Assembly (NCBI GenBank): GCA_003134815.1
Contig: PLCO01000015.1
Coordinates: 195,973 to 259,972, forward strand
Length of the DNA: 64,000 bases
Reading direction: 5' to 3'
DNA from: Acidobacteriaceae bacterium
GTDB lineage: Bacteria > Acidobacteriota > Terriglobia > Terriglobales > Acidobacteriaceae
A model generated the notes under the pieces. It saw only the letters and a list, made by a program, of their open reading frames with translations, ran no database searches and had not been told where the DNA came from. This document shows, piece after piece, positions 51,103 to 60,439 of this stretch (positions are counted from its first letter, which is position 1; each line of letters opens with the position of its first letter). The position numbers and the translations under genes are program-made.

Positions 51103-52487
51103 TACCAAGTTTTCCTTCCGCGAACACGACCGGAGCGCGGGGAAAAGCCGTCATAGTGACGCATGATCAGCTGCGATTCGATCTGGTTGACCGTATCCAT
51201 GGCCACCCCCACCACGATCAGCAGAGAGGTGCCGCCAAAATAGAAGTTCACGTTCATGCCGTGAATCATGACCGTAGGCAGATTCTCGAATAACCTCCCG
51301 ACCAGCCAGATCTTGTCGAAGCGGATGCCAGAGATAAGAGCCGTGGGGATCATCTGGACCATGATCAGGTAAATCGCGCCTACCAGCGTGATACGAGTCA
51401 GAATGTCGTTGATAAAGTCAGAGGTGCGCTTGCCGGGCCGGATTCCGGGGATAAACGAACCCGACTTGCGAAAGTTGTCGGCGATGTCGTCCGGCCGCAT
51501 GACAATGGAAACGTAAAAATATGCGAAGAAGATGATGAACAGGATGTTCAGCAGCTCGTACCACGGATAGCCCGGCGCAAGCGCCTGCATGATGGGCTGG
51601 AGGATACGGTTGTTCTGCACCCACTCCACCTGGCCAAAAAGCAGAGGCGCCGAAAGAATCGAGCTGGCGAAGATGATCGGCATCACGCCGCCGGAGTTCA
51701 CCTTCAAAGGCAGATGGCTTGACGCCCCGCCCATCATGCGCCGGCCCACAATGCGCCGCGCGCTCTGGATTGGAATGCGCCGTTCGCTGCGCTCCACAAA
51801 AACAATGAAGGCCACCACCGCCGCCATGCCGACAACCAGCGCAAGGACAACGAGAAACGTCATCGGCCCCCACGCGTCGGTCTGCACCTTCTGGACCAGG
51901 TCGCCAATGCCGCGCGGCAAACCGGCGACAATGCCGGAAAAGATCAGCAAGCTCATTCCATTGCCGATGCCGCGGTCGGTGATCTGCTCGCCCAGCCACA
52001 TGATGAATGCAGTCCCGGTCGTCAGCGTGAGCATGGTCATCAATATGAAGCCTGGTCCGGGATTCATGACCACGCCCTGCTTGGTAAGAATGGTCGCGAT
52101 ACCGATCGACTGCACCGCGCCGAGAAGGACGGTGACATAGCGCGTCCACTGCGTAATCTTGCGCCGCCCCAGCTCGCCTTCCTTCTGGATGCGCGCCAGC
52201 GGCTCATAAACCACGGTGAGAAGCTGAAAGATGATGGATGCGGTGATGTAGGGCATGATGCCCAGCGCAAAGATAGTCATGCGGCGCAGCGTGCCGCCGC
52301 TGAACAGATCCATCAGCCCCAGCGCAGATCCGCCCTGCGAGCTGAACAGCAGTTCCAACTGGCGATAGTTCACGCCCGGCGTGGGAATCCACGCGCCCAG
52401 ACGGTACACCGCCAGTATGCCCAGCGTGAACAGCACCCGCTTGCGCAGGTCAGGAATCCGGAAGATGTTGAGAAATTTCTCGATCAT
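51102..52487 (-). CDS. secY: Protein translocase subunit SecY
   Basis: 461 residues from ATG 52487 (MIEKFLNIFRIPDLRKRVLFTLG), ten transmembrane helices. Plug-region and family motifs are GGTLRRMTIFALGIMPYITASIIFQLL and VERSERRIPIQSARR. It forms the protein-conducting channel with SecE and SecG. The frame upstream to 52535 lacks homology. It overlaps adk by one base and follows rplO. Confidence 0.98.
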   Translation of the reverse strand: MIEKFLNIFRIPDLRKRVLFTLGILAVYRLGAWIPTPGVNYRQLELLFSSQGGSALGLMDLFSGGTLRRMTIFALGIMPYITASIIFQLLTVVYEPLARIQKEGELGRRKITQWTRYVTVLLGAVQSIGIATILTKQGVVMNPGPGFILMTMLTLTTGTAFIMWLGEQITDRGIGNGMSLLIFSGIVAGLPRGIGDLVQKVQTDAWGPMTFLVVLALVVGMAAVVAFIVFVERSERRIPIQSARRIVGRRMMGGASSHLPLKVNSGGVMPIIFASSILSAPLLFGQVEWVQNNRILQPIMQALAPGYPWYELLNILFIIFFAYFYVSIVMRPDDIADNFRKSGSFIPGIRPGKRTSDFINDILTRITLVGAIYLIMVQMIPTALISGIRFDKIWLVGRLFENLPTVMIHGMNVNFYFGGTSLLIVVGVAMDTVNQIESQLIMRHYDGFSPRSGRVRGRKTW

Positions 52488-52662
52488 ACTTGGCTCATCC
52501 GCTTCAGGCGCTTGAAGCGCCGGTCGAATCCTCAAATGAATTCATCTTACGGCGATTCCCGGTTCATTCAGCCTACCCAATTCCGGGAAACGCGGACTAT
52601 GCGCTGCATCACAATTCAAAAACGGGTCTCAGGGTCCAATTTCGGCGTTATCCGGCAATACG

Positions 52663-53133
52663 CTACGCCGCCGCGGGCGCAGTCTCGCCACCCGCCACCA
52701 CTGCTTTGCCGCCGGCCTTGGCAATCTTTTCGGCCGCCGACTTGGAAAACTTGTGCGCATGAATCGTGATAGCCGTCTTGAGCTCGCCAGAGCCAAGCAC
52801 TTTGATCAGCGCATTCTTGCGCGAAGCCAGGCCCAGCTTGCGGTAGTCATCGAGGCCGATCTCGGCCACCTTCAGTTCGGCGATCCGGTCCAGATTAACA
52901 ACGGTGTATTCCGTACGGAAGATGTTGGTAAACCCGCGCTTGGGCAGCCGCCGGTGCAGCGGCATCTGGCCGCCTTCAAAGCCGCGCATCATGTGCGAGC
53001 CGGAGCGCGAACGCTGGCCCTTGTGGCCGCGGGTTGAGGTCTTGCCCATGCCGGATCCCATGCCCCGGCCCACGCGCTTGCGCCCGGTATTGGCCTTCTT
53101 CGGCGCGCGCAAATTCGATAAATTTCTTGCCAT
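52663..53133 (-). CDS. rplO: 50S ribosomal protein L15
   Basis: 156 residues with the Gly-rich N-terminus (KKANTGRKRVGRGMGSGMGKTSTRGHKGQRSRSG) and the globular C-terminal domain (LGSGELKTAITIHAHKFSKSA). An Ala/Pro-rich tail ends the protein. A late-assembly 23S rRNA binder. There are 175 bases between it and secY, with no heptad repeat seen there. Confidence 0.97.
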   Translation of the reverse strand: MARNLSNLRAPKKANTGRKRVGRGMGSGMGKTSTRGHKGQRSRSGSHMMRGFEGGQMPLHRRLPKRGFTNIFRTEYTVVNLDRIAELKVAEIGLDDYRKLGLASRKNALIKVLGSGELKTAITIHAHKFSKSAAEKIAKAGGKAVVAGGETAPAAA

Positions 53134-53187
53134 TTTTCCCTCGCTATAGCGCCGGCGGAATAATTTTCTGCCGACTCGCGTTTCCTC

Positions 53188-53268
53188 AGTTGTCAGTCGT
53201 CAGTTTTCAGTGATCAGTCTCATCGTGCCGCAATTCGTTGCGTCGTCTGACAACTGATAACTGTCAAC
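53188..53268. repeat. Heptad-repeat hairpin, rpmD-rplO spacer
   Basis: Left arm: five AGTNNNN units from 53188 to 53222. Right arm: three units from 53248 to 53268 (TGACAAC, TGATAAC, TGTCAAC), ending at the rpmD stop codon. AGTT class. Confidence 0.7.
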
Positions 53269-53456
53269 TAGCTTTCAAGAATCCTCACCAAATGCGGCAC
53301 AGCCTTCACCATGCCTCGCACTGAATCCGTGTCTTCGCGCTCGACGATCTGATTGAGACGCGTAAAGCCCAACCCTTTAATCACCAGCTTGTGTTTGGTT
53401 GGCGTGGCGATCTTGGAGCGGTAGTACTGAATGCGGATCTTCTTGGTCTTCACCAT
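53268..53456 (-). CDS. rpmD: 50S ribosomal protein L30
   Basis: 62 residues from ATG 53456, overlapping the rpsE stop (TGATG). It has the L30 pattern IRIQYYRSKIATPTKHKLV, LGFTRLNQIV, VRGMVKAVPHLVRIL. A GTG three bases upstream is an alternative start. Short 23S rRNA-binding protein between S5 and L15. Confidence 0.96.
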   Translation of the reverse strand: MVKTKKIRIQYYRSKIATPTKHKLVIKGLGFTRLNQIVEREDTDSVRGMVKAVPHLVRILES

Positions 53457-53965
53457 CACAGTTCTCCCACCTGCTTGCCGCGCATCGCTGCCACATCGGC
53501 CCTGTCGCGCAACTGCGTCAGCGCGTCGAACGTGGCCTTGATCACGTTGTGCGGATTCGGCGACCCCAGGCTCTTGGTCAGCACATTCTGCACGCCGACC
53601 GAGGTCATCACCGCGCGCACCGCGCCGCCGGCAATCACGCCTGTGCCCTCCGGCGCCGGCTTCAGCAGAACCTGGCCGGAGCCAAAGCGGCCCAGCACCT
53701 GGTGCGGAATCGAGGTCTCGGTCAGGTGAACCCTTATCAGGTTCTTCTTGGCGCTCTCGATTCCCTTGCGAATCGCCTGGGGAACTTCTTTGGCCTTGCC
53801 CGATCCGTAGCCCACTACACCCGAAGCAGCGTCGCCCACCACCACCAGCGCGGCAAACGACATGTTCTTGCCGCCTTTCACCACTTTGGTCACGCGGTTG
53901 ATGGACACCACCTGATCCTTCAGGTTGAACTGGTTGGCATCGATTTTCTTCGTTAACATCGTCAT
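53456..53965 (-). CDS. rpsE: 30S ribosomal protein S5
   Basis: 169 residues from ATG 53965 (a second ATG at 53959 is possible). It contains the double-stranded RNA-binding fold ([27 protein letters not shown]) and the conserved C-terminal half ([35 protein letters not shown]). The frame to 54028 is not homologous. It takes part in decoding accuracy. Confidence 0.97.
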   Translation of the reverse strand: MTMLTKKIDANQFNLKDQVVSINRVTKVVKGGKNMSFAALVVVGDAASGVVGYGSGKAKEVPQAIRKGIESAKKNLIRVHLTETSIPHQVLGRFGSGQVLLKPAPEGTGVIAGGAVRAVMTSVGVQNVLTKSLGSPNPHNVIKATFDALTQLRDRADVAAMRGKQVGEL

Positions 53966-54046
53966 TTGCTTTTGTCTGTCCTTCCCGGCTGCTCGCGCCG
54001 CGGAAAACTCTCCACTGTGCTCATTCAAAACTTGAAAGAGCGGAAC

Positions 54047-54397
54047 TCAGAACTCCAGGCCTGCTTCGCGCGCCGCATCGGCCAATGCCTTCACGCGCCC
54101 GTGATACAGATAGCCGCCGCGATCGAAGACCACCTGCTTGATTCCCTTGGCCACAGCCTTTTCCGCCACCGCTTTGCCAATCTCCTTCGCCGCCGCCACG
54201 TTTCCGCCGCTCTTCAATTGAATGCTCGATGCCGAAACCAGCGTCTGGCCGTTCTGGTCATCGACCACCTGCGCGTAGATGTGGTTGAGCGAGCGATACA
54301 CGTTCAGCCGTGGGCGCTCTGCTGTGCCGGCCATCTTCTCGCGAATTCGCGAGTGAATGCGCTGCCGGATTGCATTTCTCTTATTCTGCGTAATCAT
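54047..54397 (-). CDS. rplR: 50S ribosomal protein L18
   Basis: 116 residues from ATG 54397 behind AGAGAAGA. It matches L18 ([48 protein letters not shown]). It binds 5S rRNA in the central protuberance. Lies between rplF and rpsE in spc order. Confidence 0.97.
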   Translation of the reverse strand: MITQNKRNAIRQRIHSRIREKMAGTAERPRLNVYRSLNHIYAQVVDDQNGQTLVSASSIQLKSGGNVAAAKEIGKAVAEKAVAKGIKQVVFDRGGYLYHGRVKALADAAREAGLEF

Positions 54398-54452
54398 GTC
54401 TTCTCTCACCTATCAGCGGAGCCGCCCCGCGACCCCGTTCGGATTTAAATGC

Positions 54453-54550
54453 AGCTACTAGCTTCTAGCTGCTAGCTTCATCTCGCCACTGCCTCATTCC
54501 TCGTTCCAGCACGAAAAAGCTAAAGGCTAGAGGCTAGCAGCTAGAAGCTG
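54453..54550. repeat. Heptad-repeat hairpin, rplF-rplR spacer
   Basis: Left arm: four AGCTNNN units, 54453-54480. Right arm: five units of form NNRGCTR, 54516-54550. A 17-base stretch beginning at 54460 is perfectly complementary to the right arm. The bases flanking the loop (TTCATCTCGC and CCAGCAC-AAAAAGCTA) also occur in the copy at 56965-57069, so the two are homologous. Confidence 0.8.
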
Positions 54551-54552
54551 TT

Positions 54553-55092
54553 TTATTTCGCTCCGGTCTTGCCGGCCTTCTTCTTCAGTTTCTCGTCGGA
54601 GTAGCGCACACCCTTGTTCTTGTACGGATCCGGCTTGCGCAGCGAGCGCATGTCGGCCGCCACCTGGCCTACTTTCTGCCGGTCGACGCCCATGACGGTC
54701 ACGTGAGTCTGCTTAGGATCGATCGTCACCTCAATGCCCGAAGGCAGCGGAACCTCGATGGGGTGCGAGTAGCCCAGCGTAAACACCACCATGTTCTTGC
54801 CTTTCAACTCGGCGCGGTAGCCGATACCCACAATATCCAGTTCCCTGGTCCATCCCTTGGTCACGCCGTGAACAGCATTATTCACCAGGGCGCGCGTCAA
54901 CCCGTGCACCGCGGCTTTGTCTTCGCTCGCGCGCTCCAATTGCAGGTTGCCGTCCGCGGTCTTCAGCGTGATGCCGTCTGCGATCAGCGCAGAGACCTTG
55001 CCCTTTGGACCTTCGACCAAAACGGTGTTGCCCTCTACTGTGTACTTCACTCCCGCGGGCAGCGGGATTAGTTTCTTTCCAATGCGCGACAT
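54553..55092 (-). CDS. rplF: 50S ribosomal protein L6
   Basis: 179 residues, two L6 domains ([51 protein letters not shown]), with the C-terminal [13 protein letters not shown] signature present as [14 protein letters not shown] basic tail ends the protein. Located between rpsH and rplR. Confidence 0.98.
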   Translation of the reverse strand: MSRIGKKLIPLPAGVKYTVEGNTVLVEGPKGKVSALIADGITLKTADGNLQLERASEDKAAVHGLTRALVNNAVHGVTKGWTRELDIVGIGYRAELKGKNMVVFTLGYSHPIEVPLPSGIEVTIDPKQTHVTVMGVDRQKVGQVAADMRSLRKPDPYKNKGVRYSDEKLKKKAGKTGAK

Positions 55093-55169
55093 TCTTTTGA
55101 AATCCTTCTCTTGGCTTGCGAGTCCCGCAGGAGCGTTGCCGCTTCGCGTTCCACTGCAGCCTGAAAAAC

Positions 55170-55236
55170 AGTTCGCAGTTCTTAGTTCAAAGTTTCCAAT
55201 GCGTACTCTTCGTTAAACGTCTCTGAACTACGAATT
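55170..55236. repeat. Heptad-repeat hairpin, rpsH-rplF spacer
   Basis: Left arm: four AGTTNNN units, 55170-55197. Right arm is short and degenerate (CTGAACTACGAATTG, about 55222-55236). AGTT class. Confidence 0.6.
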
Positions 55237-55239
55237 GCT

Positions 55240-55635
55240 CTACCACACTTCGCACAACAACTCGCCGCCCACGCCTTCGCGGCGCGCCTGGCGGCCTGTC
55301 ATTACGCCCTTCGGCGTTGTCAGAATCGCAATTCCCAGGCCGCCCTGAACGCGTTTGATCTCGTCGCGGCCAACGTAAACGCGGCAGCCGGGGCGCGAAA
55401 CACGCGCCAGATCGCGGATGGCCGCTTCCGTGCCGCCGTACTTCAGATACACGCGCAGCACCAGCTTGCCTTCTTCATCCTGGACTTTGTAGTTCGAGAT
55501 GTACCCCTCCTCTTTGAGGATGCGGGCGATCTCGGTCTTGAGCTTAGAAGCGGGAACATCCATCTTCTGATGACGCGCCCGGATTGCGTTCCGGATACGC
55601 GCTATAAAATCTGCTACTGGATCCGTAAGACTCAT
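55240..55635 (-). CDS. rpsH: 30S ribosomal protein S8
   Basis: 131 residues with the S8 pattern (DPVADFIARIRNAIRARHQKMDVPASKLK; PGCRVYVGRDEIKRVQGGLGIAILTTPKGVMTGRQARREGVGGELLCEVW). In E. coli S8 represses the spc operon by binding its mRNA near rplE; whether this holds here is unknown. Confidence 0.98.
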   Translation of the reverse strand: MSLTDPVADFIARIRNAIRARHQKMDVPASKLKTEIARILKEEGYISNYKVQDEEGKLVLRVYLKYGGTEAAIRDLARVSRPGCRVYVGRDEIKRVQGGLGIAILTTPKGVMTGRQARREGVGGELLCEVW

Positions 55636-55695
55636 TCCTTCTCCTTCATTCCCCGTTCGTCCGCCGTGACGGAAACCTGCGGGAATGGCTACAGC

Positions 55696-55768
55696 AGTTC
55701 ATAGTTCTCAGTTCCTAGTTGCTCATGCTCCGATGACCTGCGAACTGAGAACTACGAACTGTGAACTG
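55696..55768. repeat. Heptad-repeat hairpin, rpsZ-rpsH spacer
   Basis: Left arm: four AGTTNNN units, 55696-55723. Right arm: four units of form NGAACTN, 55741-55768. Only a 17-base loop separates them, giving one of the most compact hairpins of the set. Confidence 0.8.
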
Positions 55769-55773
55769 ACTCT

Positions 55774-55959
55774 TTACCAACTCGACTTGATGACTCCGGG
55801 TATCTCGCCCTTAAGCGCGAGGGCCCGGAAACACAGACGGCAGACGCCGAACTTGCGCAGGAAAGCCCGCGGCCGGCCACAAAGCTGGCATCGATTGTGC
55901 TTGCGGCTGCTGAACTTCGGCTTCCGCGCGTCTTTCACTCGTTTTGCAGTGGTTGCCAT
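55774..55959 (-). CDS. rpsZ: 30S ribosomal protein S14, short zinc type
   Basis: 61 residues: the short, zinc-binding S14 with CQLC and CRLC, ending [18 protein letters not shown]. It replaces the long Cys-free form. It lies 18 bases downstream of rplE. Confidence 0.97.
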   Translation of the reverse strand: MATTAKRVKDARKPKFSSRKHNRCQLCGRPRAFLRKFGVCRLCFRALALKGEIPGVIKSSW

Positions 55960-55977
55960 AAAACCTCAACTCTCCCC

Positions 55978-56526
55978 TTACGCGTCCTGGCGGAAGGGCA
56001 TTCCGAAATGGCGCAGCAGCGCGCGCGCCTGGTTGTCGTCCTTTGCCGTGGTCACAATGGTGATGTTCATGCCCTTCAGCTTTTCCACTTTGGAGTAATC
56101 AATCTCAGGAAAAATCAGCTGATCGCGCAGACCGAGCGTGTAGTTGCCGCGTCCGTCAAAGCTCTTTGTCGATACCCCGCGGAAATCGCGCACGCGCGGC
56201 AGCGCAATCGAGATCAGCCGGTCAAGAAACTCATACGCCTTGTCGGACCGAAGCGTGACCATGGCACCGATCGCATTGCCGGCGCGCACCTTGAAGGCCG
56301 CAATCGACTTCTTGGACTTCGTGGTTACCGGCTTCTGCCCGGAAATCTGCGCCAAGTCGGCCACCAGCGGATCCAGCAGCTTCGAGTTCTGCGTTGCCTC
56401 GCCCAGGCCCATGTTGATCACGATCTTGTCCAGGCGCGGCACCGCCATCGCGTTCTCCAGGCCAAGTTCTTTCTGGAGCGACTGCTTGATCTCTTTCTGA
56501 TACTTCTCTTTCAACCTTGCTGCCAT
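55978..56526 (-). CDS. rplE: 50S ribosomal protein L5
   Basis: 182 residues with the L5 pattern ([75 protein letters not shown]). Binds 5S rRNA and contacts the P-site tRNA. The gap to rplX holds two AGCTNNN units near 56608-56622 but no hairpin. Confidence 0.98.
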   Translation of the reverse strand: MAARLKEKYQKEIKQSLQKELGLENAMAVPRLDKIVINMGLGEATQNSKLLDPLVADLAQISGQKPVTTKSKKSIAAFKVRAGNAIGAMVTLRSDKAYEFLDRLISIALPRVRDFRGVSTKSFDGRGNYTLGLRDQLIFPEIDYSKVEKLKGMNITIVTTAKDDNQARALLRHFGMPFRQDA

Positions 56527-56622
56527 TTCGCTACACTCACTTTCTTCCGTTGCTCGGATTGGTTCGCCGCGGCGAGCCGTTTACCGTTGCGGAAGGGACT
56601 CCAAAATCAGCTGTTAGCTCCC

Positions 56623-56949
56623 CTACTTCTTCGTGGGCAGTTCCTGCCCGCACTTTTTGCAAATCCGCGTGCGCAGATCGCCTTCTACTTTGTGGCCCAC
56701 GCGCGCATCGCCGCAGCTGGGACAAACCAGCACCACATTGGACACGTTAATCGGCGACTCCTGCTCCGCGATTCCGCCCTTGGTCCGCTGTCCCTGCTTG
56801 CTTGAAACCGTCTTCTTGACCACCCGCACATGCTCCACAAGCACCGTGCCCTTTTCAGGGAACACGCGCAGCACGCGGCCGGTCTTGCCCCGGTCAGAGC
56901 CCGTCAGAACCTTGACCGTATCATTACGATGAATACTCAAACTCGGCAT
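56623..56949 (-). CDS. rplX: 50S ribosomal protein L24
   Basis: 108 residues: KOW domain (HRNDTVKVLTGSDRGKTGRVLRVFPEKGTVLVEHV) and a C-terminal zinc-ribbon-like end (CPSCGDARVGHKVEGDLRTRICKKCGQELP) with two CxxC pairs, a feature of some bacterial L24 proteins. An assembly initiator for the 50S subunit. Confidence 0.97.
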   Translation of the reverse strand: MPSLSIHRNDTVKVLTGSDRGKTGRVLRVFPEKGTVLVEHVRVVKKTVSSKQGQRTKGGIAEQESPINVSNVVLVCPSCGDARVGHKVEGDLRTRICKKCGQELPTKK

Positions 56950-56964
56950 CTTCTCTCCAAGAAC

Positions 56965-57069
56965 AGCTACTAGCTTCTAGCTGCTAGCTCTTAGCTTCAT
57001 CTCGCTTTGCCCGCGTCCATCAACCCAGCACAAAAAAGCTAGAAGCTAGAGGCTAGGAGCTGAAAGCTG
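56965..57069. repeat. Heptad-repeat hairpin, rplN-rplX spacer
   Basis: Left arm: five AGCTNNN units, 56965-56999. Right arm: five units of form RRRGCTR, 57035-57069. The loop ends resemble those of the copy at 54453-54550 (TTCATCTCGC, CCAGCAC). AGCT class. Confidence 0.8.
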
Positions 57070-57072
57070 CTT

Positions 57073-57444
57073 TTAAACCACCTCAGGCGCTAAGGACACA
57101 ATCTTCAAAAACTTCTTCTCGCGGAGCTCGCGGGCCACCGGTCCAAATACGCGCGTTCCGATTGGCTCATGATCGTCGCCGATCACTACCGCGGCGTTTT
57201 CGTCAAAGCGAATGTAGGTGCCGTCGCGCCGCCGATGCTCCTTGCGCGTGCGCACAATAACCGCTTTCACGACCTTGCCCTTTTTCACGGTGCCGTCAGG
57301 CGAGGCTTCCTTCACCGCAGCGGTTACCACGTCGCCCAGTCCAGCCTTCGCGCCCAGCCCACCGCCCAGCGGCCGAATCACTTGCAGCTTGCGCGCGCCG
57401 GAGTTGTCGGCTACCGCGAGCATGGTTCTCATTTGCACAGCCAT
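57073..57444 (-). CDS. rplN: 50S ribosomal protein L14
   Basis: 123 residues; [24 protein letters not shown] and [15 protein letters not shown] strand ([47 protein letters not shown]) match L14. Sits near the 30S interface. The first gene after rpsQ. Confidence 0.98.
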   Translation of the reverse strand: MAVQMRTMLAVADNSGARKLQVIRPLGGGLGAKAGLGDVVTAAVKEASPDGTVKKGKVVKAVIVRTRKEHRRRDGTYIRFDENAAVVIGDDHEPIGTRVFGPVARELREKKFLKIVSLAPEVV

Positions 57445-57467
57445 GGTTTGCCCTCCTTTCGGCAGCC

Positions 57468-57812
57468 TTACTTCTCAGCGGAAACGGTTTCGCCCGGAAG
57501 CACGGCGTCTTCAATTTGGCCCAGCGACGACCGCCGCACAATCTCTTCAAGCGACCACCGCTTCAACTTGCTTAGCGGCCGCGTCTCGCGGATACGAACC
57601 ACATCGCCCATGCGCGCCGAGCTCTGCTCGTCGTGGGCGTAAAACTTCTTGGTCGAGCGCACAATGCGCTTGTACTTCGCGTGCGCCTTGCGCATCTCAA
57701 CCGCGACCACGATGGTCTTCTGCATCTTGGTCGAGACTACTTGCCCTACTTTTTCGTTGCGCCGCGCGCCCGTTGTGGCTGGCGCCGCTACCGCTTTCTC
57801 GGCTGCCGTCAT
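57468..57812 (-). CDS. rpsQ: 30S ribosomal protein S17, N-terminally extended
   Basis: 114 residues; S17 OB fold ([57 protein letters not shown]) preceded by about 20 Ala-rich residues and followed by a 25-residue tail, longer than the usual 80-90. Its ATG overlaps the rpmC stop by four bases (ATGA). Confidence 0.96.
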   Translation of the reverse strand: MTAAEKAVAAPATTGARRNEKVGQVVSTKMQKTIVVAVEMRKAHAKYKRIVRSTKKFYAHDEQSSARMGDVVRIRETRPLSKLKRWSLEEIVRRSSLGQIEDAVLPGETVSAEK

Positions 57813-58255
57813 TTGCTCGCTCCCTTTGCCTTCCCTGTCTTCTTCTTCGCGGCCGATTTGGCTTTCGGCGCTACTTTCTTCTTCTTTCCGGTCTTGGCCT
57901 TCGCGGAAGAACCGGATTTCGGCGCGGCTTTCTTCGCCGCCTTAGCTTTTGGCTTCGCAGCATGAGCAGCCGCATGCGGCTTCTCAGCCTTCGTTTCTGC
58001 CGCTTCCTTTACCGTCGCGGTCTTCGCCTGAGCTGCCGGCTTCTCTTCCCCGGCTTCAGTGTGAATGCCCAGCTCACGCTCGCGCGCCACGGTCTTAATC
58101 TGCGCAATCTCCTTGCGCAACTGGCGAAGCTTCTTCACTCCGTCGTTTTGCCCCAGCGCTACCTGGAAGCGAATCCTGAAGAGCTGCTCCGAGGAGGTGG
58201 TCTCCTGGTGCTTCAACTCCTCGTCGTTCAAACTGCGAATCTTTGTCAGTTCCAT
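57809..58255 (-). CDS. rpmC: 50S ribosomal protein L29 with long Lys/Ala-rich tail
   Basis: 148 residues: the normal L29 ([53 protein letters not shown]) occupies the first 65. The other 80 are a low-complexity Lys/Ala/Pro tail resembling histone H1-like or nucleolin-like basic tails. L29 lines the peptide exit tunnel mouth, so the tail would hang near the nascent chain or bind rRNA. It overlaps rpsQ by four bases. Confidence 0.95.
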   Translation of the reverse strand: MELTKIRSLNDEELKHQETTSSEQLFRIRFQVALGQNDGVKKLRQLRKEIAQIKTVARERELGIHTEAGEEKPAAQAKTATVKEAAETKAEKPHAAAHAAKPKAKAAKKAAPKSGSSAKAKTGKKKKVAPKAKSAAKKKTGKAKGASK

Positions 58256-58278
58256 CTTCTTTATCCTGGCTCCAGCTT

Positions 58279-58725
58279 TCAGCTTTCCTGCGCAACTTTG
58301 GACGAGGTCTTTTCGGCCCCGGGACGCTGCACGAACTTGGTTCTCAGCGGAAGCTTGTGCGACGCCAGCCGCATGGCCTCGGCCGCGAGCTCCGGCGTTA
58401 CGCCTTCCATCTCAAACAGAATCTTTCCCGGCCGCACAACCGCGACCCAGTGGTCCAGCGCGCCCTTGCCCGAGCCCATACGGACTTCGGCCGGCTTCTT
58501 GGTGATTGGCTTGTCGGGAAATAGCCGCACCCAGATCTTGCCCCCGCGCTTAACGAAACGCGTCATCGCAATACGGCTGGCCTCGATCTGGCGGTCGGTG
58601 ATGTACCCACACTCCAACACTTTCAAACCGTACTCGCCGAACGACAGCGTAGAGCCGCGCCATGCCTTGCCCCGGCGCTTGCCCTTCTGCTGCTTGCGAA
58701 ACTTCACCTTCTTTGGCATCAACAT
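58279..58725 (-). CDS. rplP: 50S ribosomal protein L16
   Basis: 148 residues ([39 protein letters not shown] segment, [39 protein letters not shown]). GAGGA six bases before ATG 58725 favours that start over ATG 58719. Organises the A-site region of 23S rRNA. Confidence 0.97.
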   Translation of the reverse strand: MLMPKKVKFRKQQKGKRRGKAWRGSTLSFGEYGLKVLECGYITDRQIEASRIAMTRFVKRGGKIWVRLFPDKPITKKPAEVRMGSGKGALDHWVAVVRPGKILFEMEGVTPELAAEAMRLASHKLPLRTKFVQRPGAEKTSSKVAQES

Positions 58726-58742
58726 AAAAGATCCTCAAAAGC

Positions 58743-58845
58743 AGCTACTAGCTTCTAGCTGCCAGCCTCTAGCTTCAAATCACTCGCATCACAGCCTGTC
58801 TTCCACCAAACCAGCTAAGAGCTAGAGGCTGGAAGCTAAGAGCTG
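58743..58845. repeat. Heptad-repeat hairpin, rpsC-rplP spacer
   Basis: Left arm: five AGCNNNN units, 58743-58777. Right arm: five units, 58811-58845 (CCAGCTA, AGAGCTA, GAGGCTG, GAAGCTA, AGAGCTG). Loop of 33 bases. AGCT class. Confidence 0.8.
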
Positions 58846-58848
58846 CCG

Positions 58849-59517
58849 CTAAAACGCCGTCTTGCCTACCGTCGGAATCTGGCGGCGCTTCTGCTCATAA
58901 ATGTCGCCGCGATAGATCCAGACCTTTACGCCGATTACGCCATACGTCGTATGCGCTTCCGTGAAGCCATAATCAATGTCGGCGCGCAGTGTGTGCAGCG
59001 GCAAACGGCCCTGCAGGTACCACTCCGAACGCGCAATCTCATTACCGTTCAGCCGTCCTGAGACGCGCACCTTGATTCCTTTGCAGCCGAAGCGCAGCGC
59101 CGAGTCCACGCTTTTTCTCATCGCCCGGCGGAAACTCACACGCTTTTCCAGTTGCAGCGCGATGTTCTCGCTCACCAGCTGCGCGTCCAGCTCCGGCTTG
59201 TTCACCTCGATAATGTCGATGAACACGTCGCGGTTGGTGCGCTTGCCCAGCTCGGTCTTGAGCTTCTCGATCTCGGCGCCCTTGCGCCCGATCACGATGC
59301 CCGGCCGCGCCGTGCGGATGAGGAATCGCAGCTTGTTGCCCGGCCGCTCAATCTCCACCGAGCTCACGCCCGCCGCCTTCAGCTTCTCGCGCAGTTCGGC
59401 CTTGAGCTTGACGTCCTCGACCAGCAGCTTTGCGTACTCGCGCTCAGAGAACCAGCGTGACCGCCACGGCTTGTTGATTCCCAGCCGGAATCCGTAAGGA
59501 TGGACTTTTTGTCCCAT
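58849..59517 (-). CDS. rpsC: 30S ribosomal protein S3
   Basis: 222 residues with the KH domain ([25 protein letters not shown]) and the C-terminal S3 domain ([58 protein letters not shown]). [13 protein letters not shown] start is canonical. Part of the mRNA entry channel. Confidence 0.98.
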   Translation of the reverse strand: MGQKVHPYGFRLGINKPWRSRWFSEREYAKLLVEDVKLKAELREKLKAAGVSSVEIERPGNKLRFLIRTARPGIVIGRKGAEIEKLKTELGKRTNRDVFIDIIEVNKPELDAQLVSENIALQLEKRVSFRRAMRKSVDSALRFGCKGIKVRVSGRLNGNEIARSEWYLQGRLPLHTLRADIDYGFTEAHTTYGVIGVKVWIYRGDIYEQKRRQIPTVGKTAF

Positions 59518-59543
59518 AAACTTCCTCTCAAAAATCTCCCGGC

Positions 59544-60083
59544 TTATTTGCCGGACTTCTTCTTGGTTGCCGCAGCCTTTTTCGCTGCCGGCTTGGTTGC
59601 CTTCGCGGTCTTCGTTTTCCCCGCCGTCTTCCCTGCTGATTTCTTCGCCGTCGCCGCTGCGGGCGCCGCGTCTTCCACCTTCGTCACCAAGCCGTTTGCG
59701 GTTCCGCGTTCGGCCACAGACAGCACGATGTGCGTGAGCCTGCGTTGATAGCGGTAGGCTCGCCCCATTGGCGCCGGCCGGATGCGCTTCATGCGCGGAC
59801 CGTCGTTGGCCAGAGCCAGTTTCACGTAGAGATTGTCCACGTCCAGATCGATGCCCTCTTCGCCGGCCACGTACTTTGCGTTGTCGATCGCCGAGGTCAG
59901 CAGCTTGTGCACCACCGGGGCGATGCGCTTCTTGGCAAACGCTGTTGTGTCCAGCGCCTCCTGCACTCCGCGTCCCTTGATCAATTCGAGCACCAGCCGC
60001 GCCTTCTGCGGCGACACGCGCTGAAACCTTGCCTCGGCTCTGTATTCCCTCGTTGATTCCTTTGTTGCCACTGCCATACTCAT
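59544..60083 (-). CDS. rplV: 50S ribosomal protein L22 with Lys/Ala-rich tail
   Basis: 179 residues; the L22 core ([63 protein letters not shown]) fills the first 130. A basic Ala/Lys/Thr tail of about 45 residues follows, like that on L29. L22's loop lines the exit tunnel; its globular end is on the solvent side near L29. Confidence 0.96.
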   Translation of the reverse strand: MSMAVATKESTREYRAEARFQRVSPQKARLVLELIKGRGVQEALDTTAFAKKRIAPVVHKLLTSAIDNAKYVAGEEGIDLDVDNLYVKLALANDGPRMKRIRPAPMGRAYRYQRRLTHIVLSVAERGTANGLVTKVEDAAPAAATAKKSAGKTAGKTKTAKATKPAAKKAAATKKKSGK

Positions 60084-60118
60084 GCCTTCCTCAAACTTCA
60101 GCTTTCAGCCCGCCGCTG

Positions 60119-60418
60119 CTACGCAGCCGGCTTGGCCGCCGTCTCGGTTGACGCCTTGTTGGCGCCGGTGTGACCCTTGAAGGTGCGCGTCGGCGCAAAC
60201 TCGCCCAGCTTGTGTCCCACCATGTTCTCCGTGACGTACACGGGAACGAATTTCCTGCCGTTATGCACGGCGATGGTGTGGCCCACGAACTCGGGAAAGA
60301 TCGTCGAGCGCCGCGTCCAGGTCTTCACTACCTTCTTGTCGTTGGCCCTGTTCAGCGCTTCGATCTTCACCATCAGATGCGCATCCACAAACGGCCCTTT
60401 TTTCGTCGAACGTCCCAT
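60119..60418 (-). CDS. rpsS: 30S ribosomal protein S19
   Basis: 99 residues ([73 protein letters not shown]). The signature [21 protein letters not shown] is intact. Located between rplB and rplV. Confidence 0.98.
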   Translation of the reverse strand: MGRSTKKGPFVDAHLMVKIEALNRANDKKVVKTWTRRSTIFPEFVGHTIAVHNGRKFVPVYVTENMVGHKLGEFAPTRTFKGHTGANKASTETAAKPAA

Positions 60419-60439
60419 AAAACTTAGCTCCTGGCTTCT

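Noticed and set aside
55897..56805. 302-codon plus-strand frame opposite rplE and rplX
   Set aside because: Antisense shadow; composition dominated by Arg, His and Leu.
57218..58825. 535-codon plus-strand frame opposite rplN to rplP
   Set aside because: Low-complexity Arg/Leu/Ser sequence produced by antisense reading of Lys/Ala-rich ribosomal genes.
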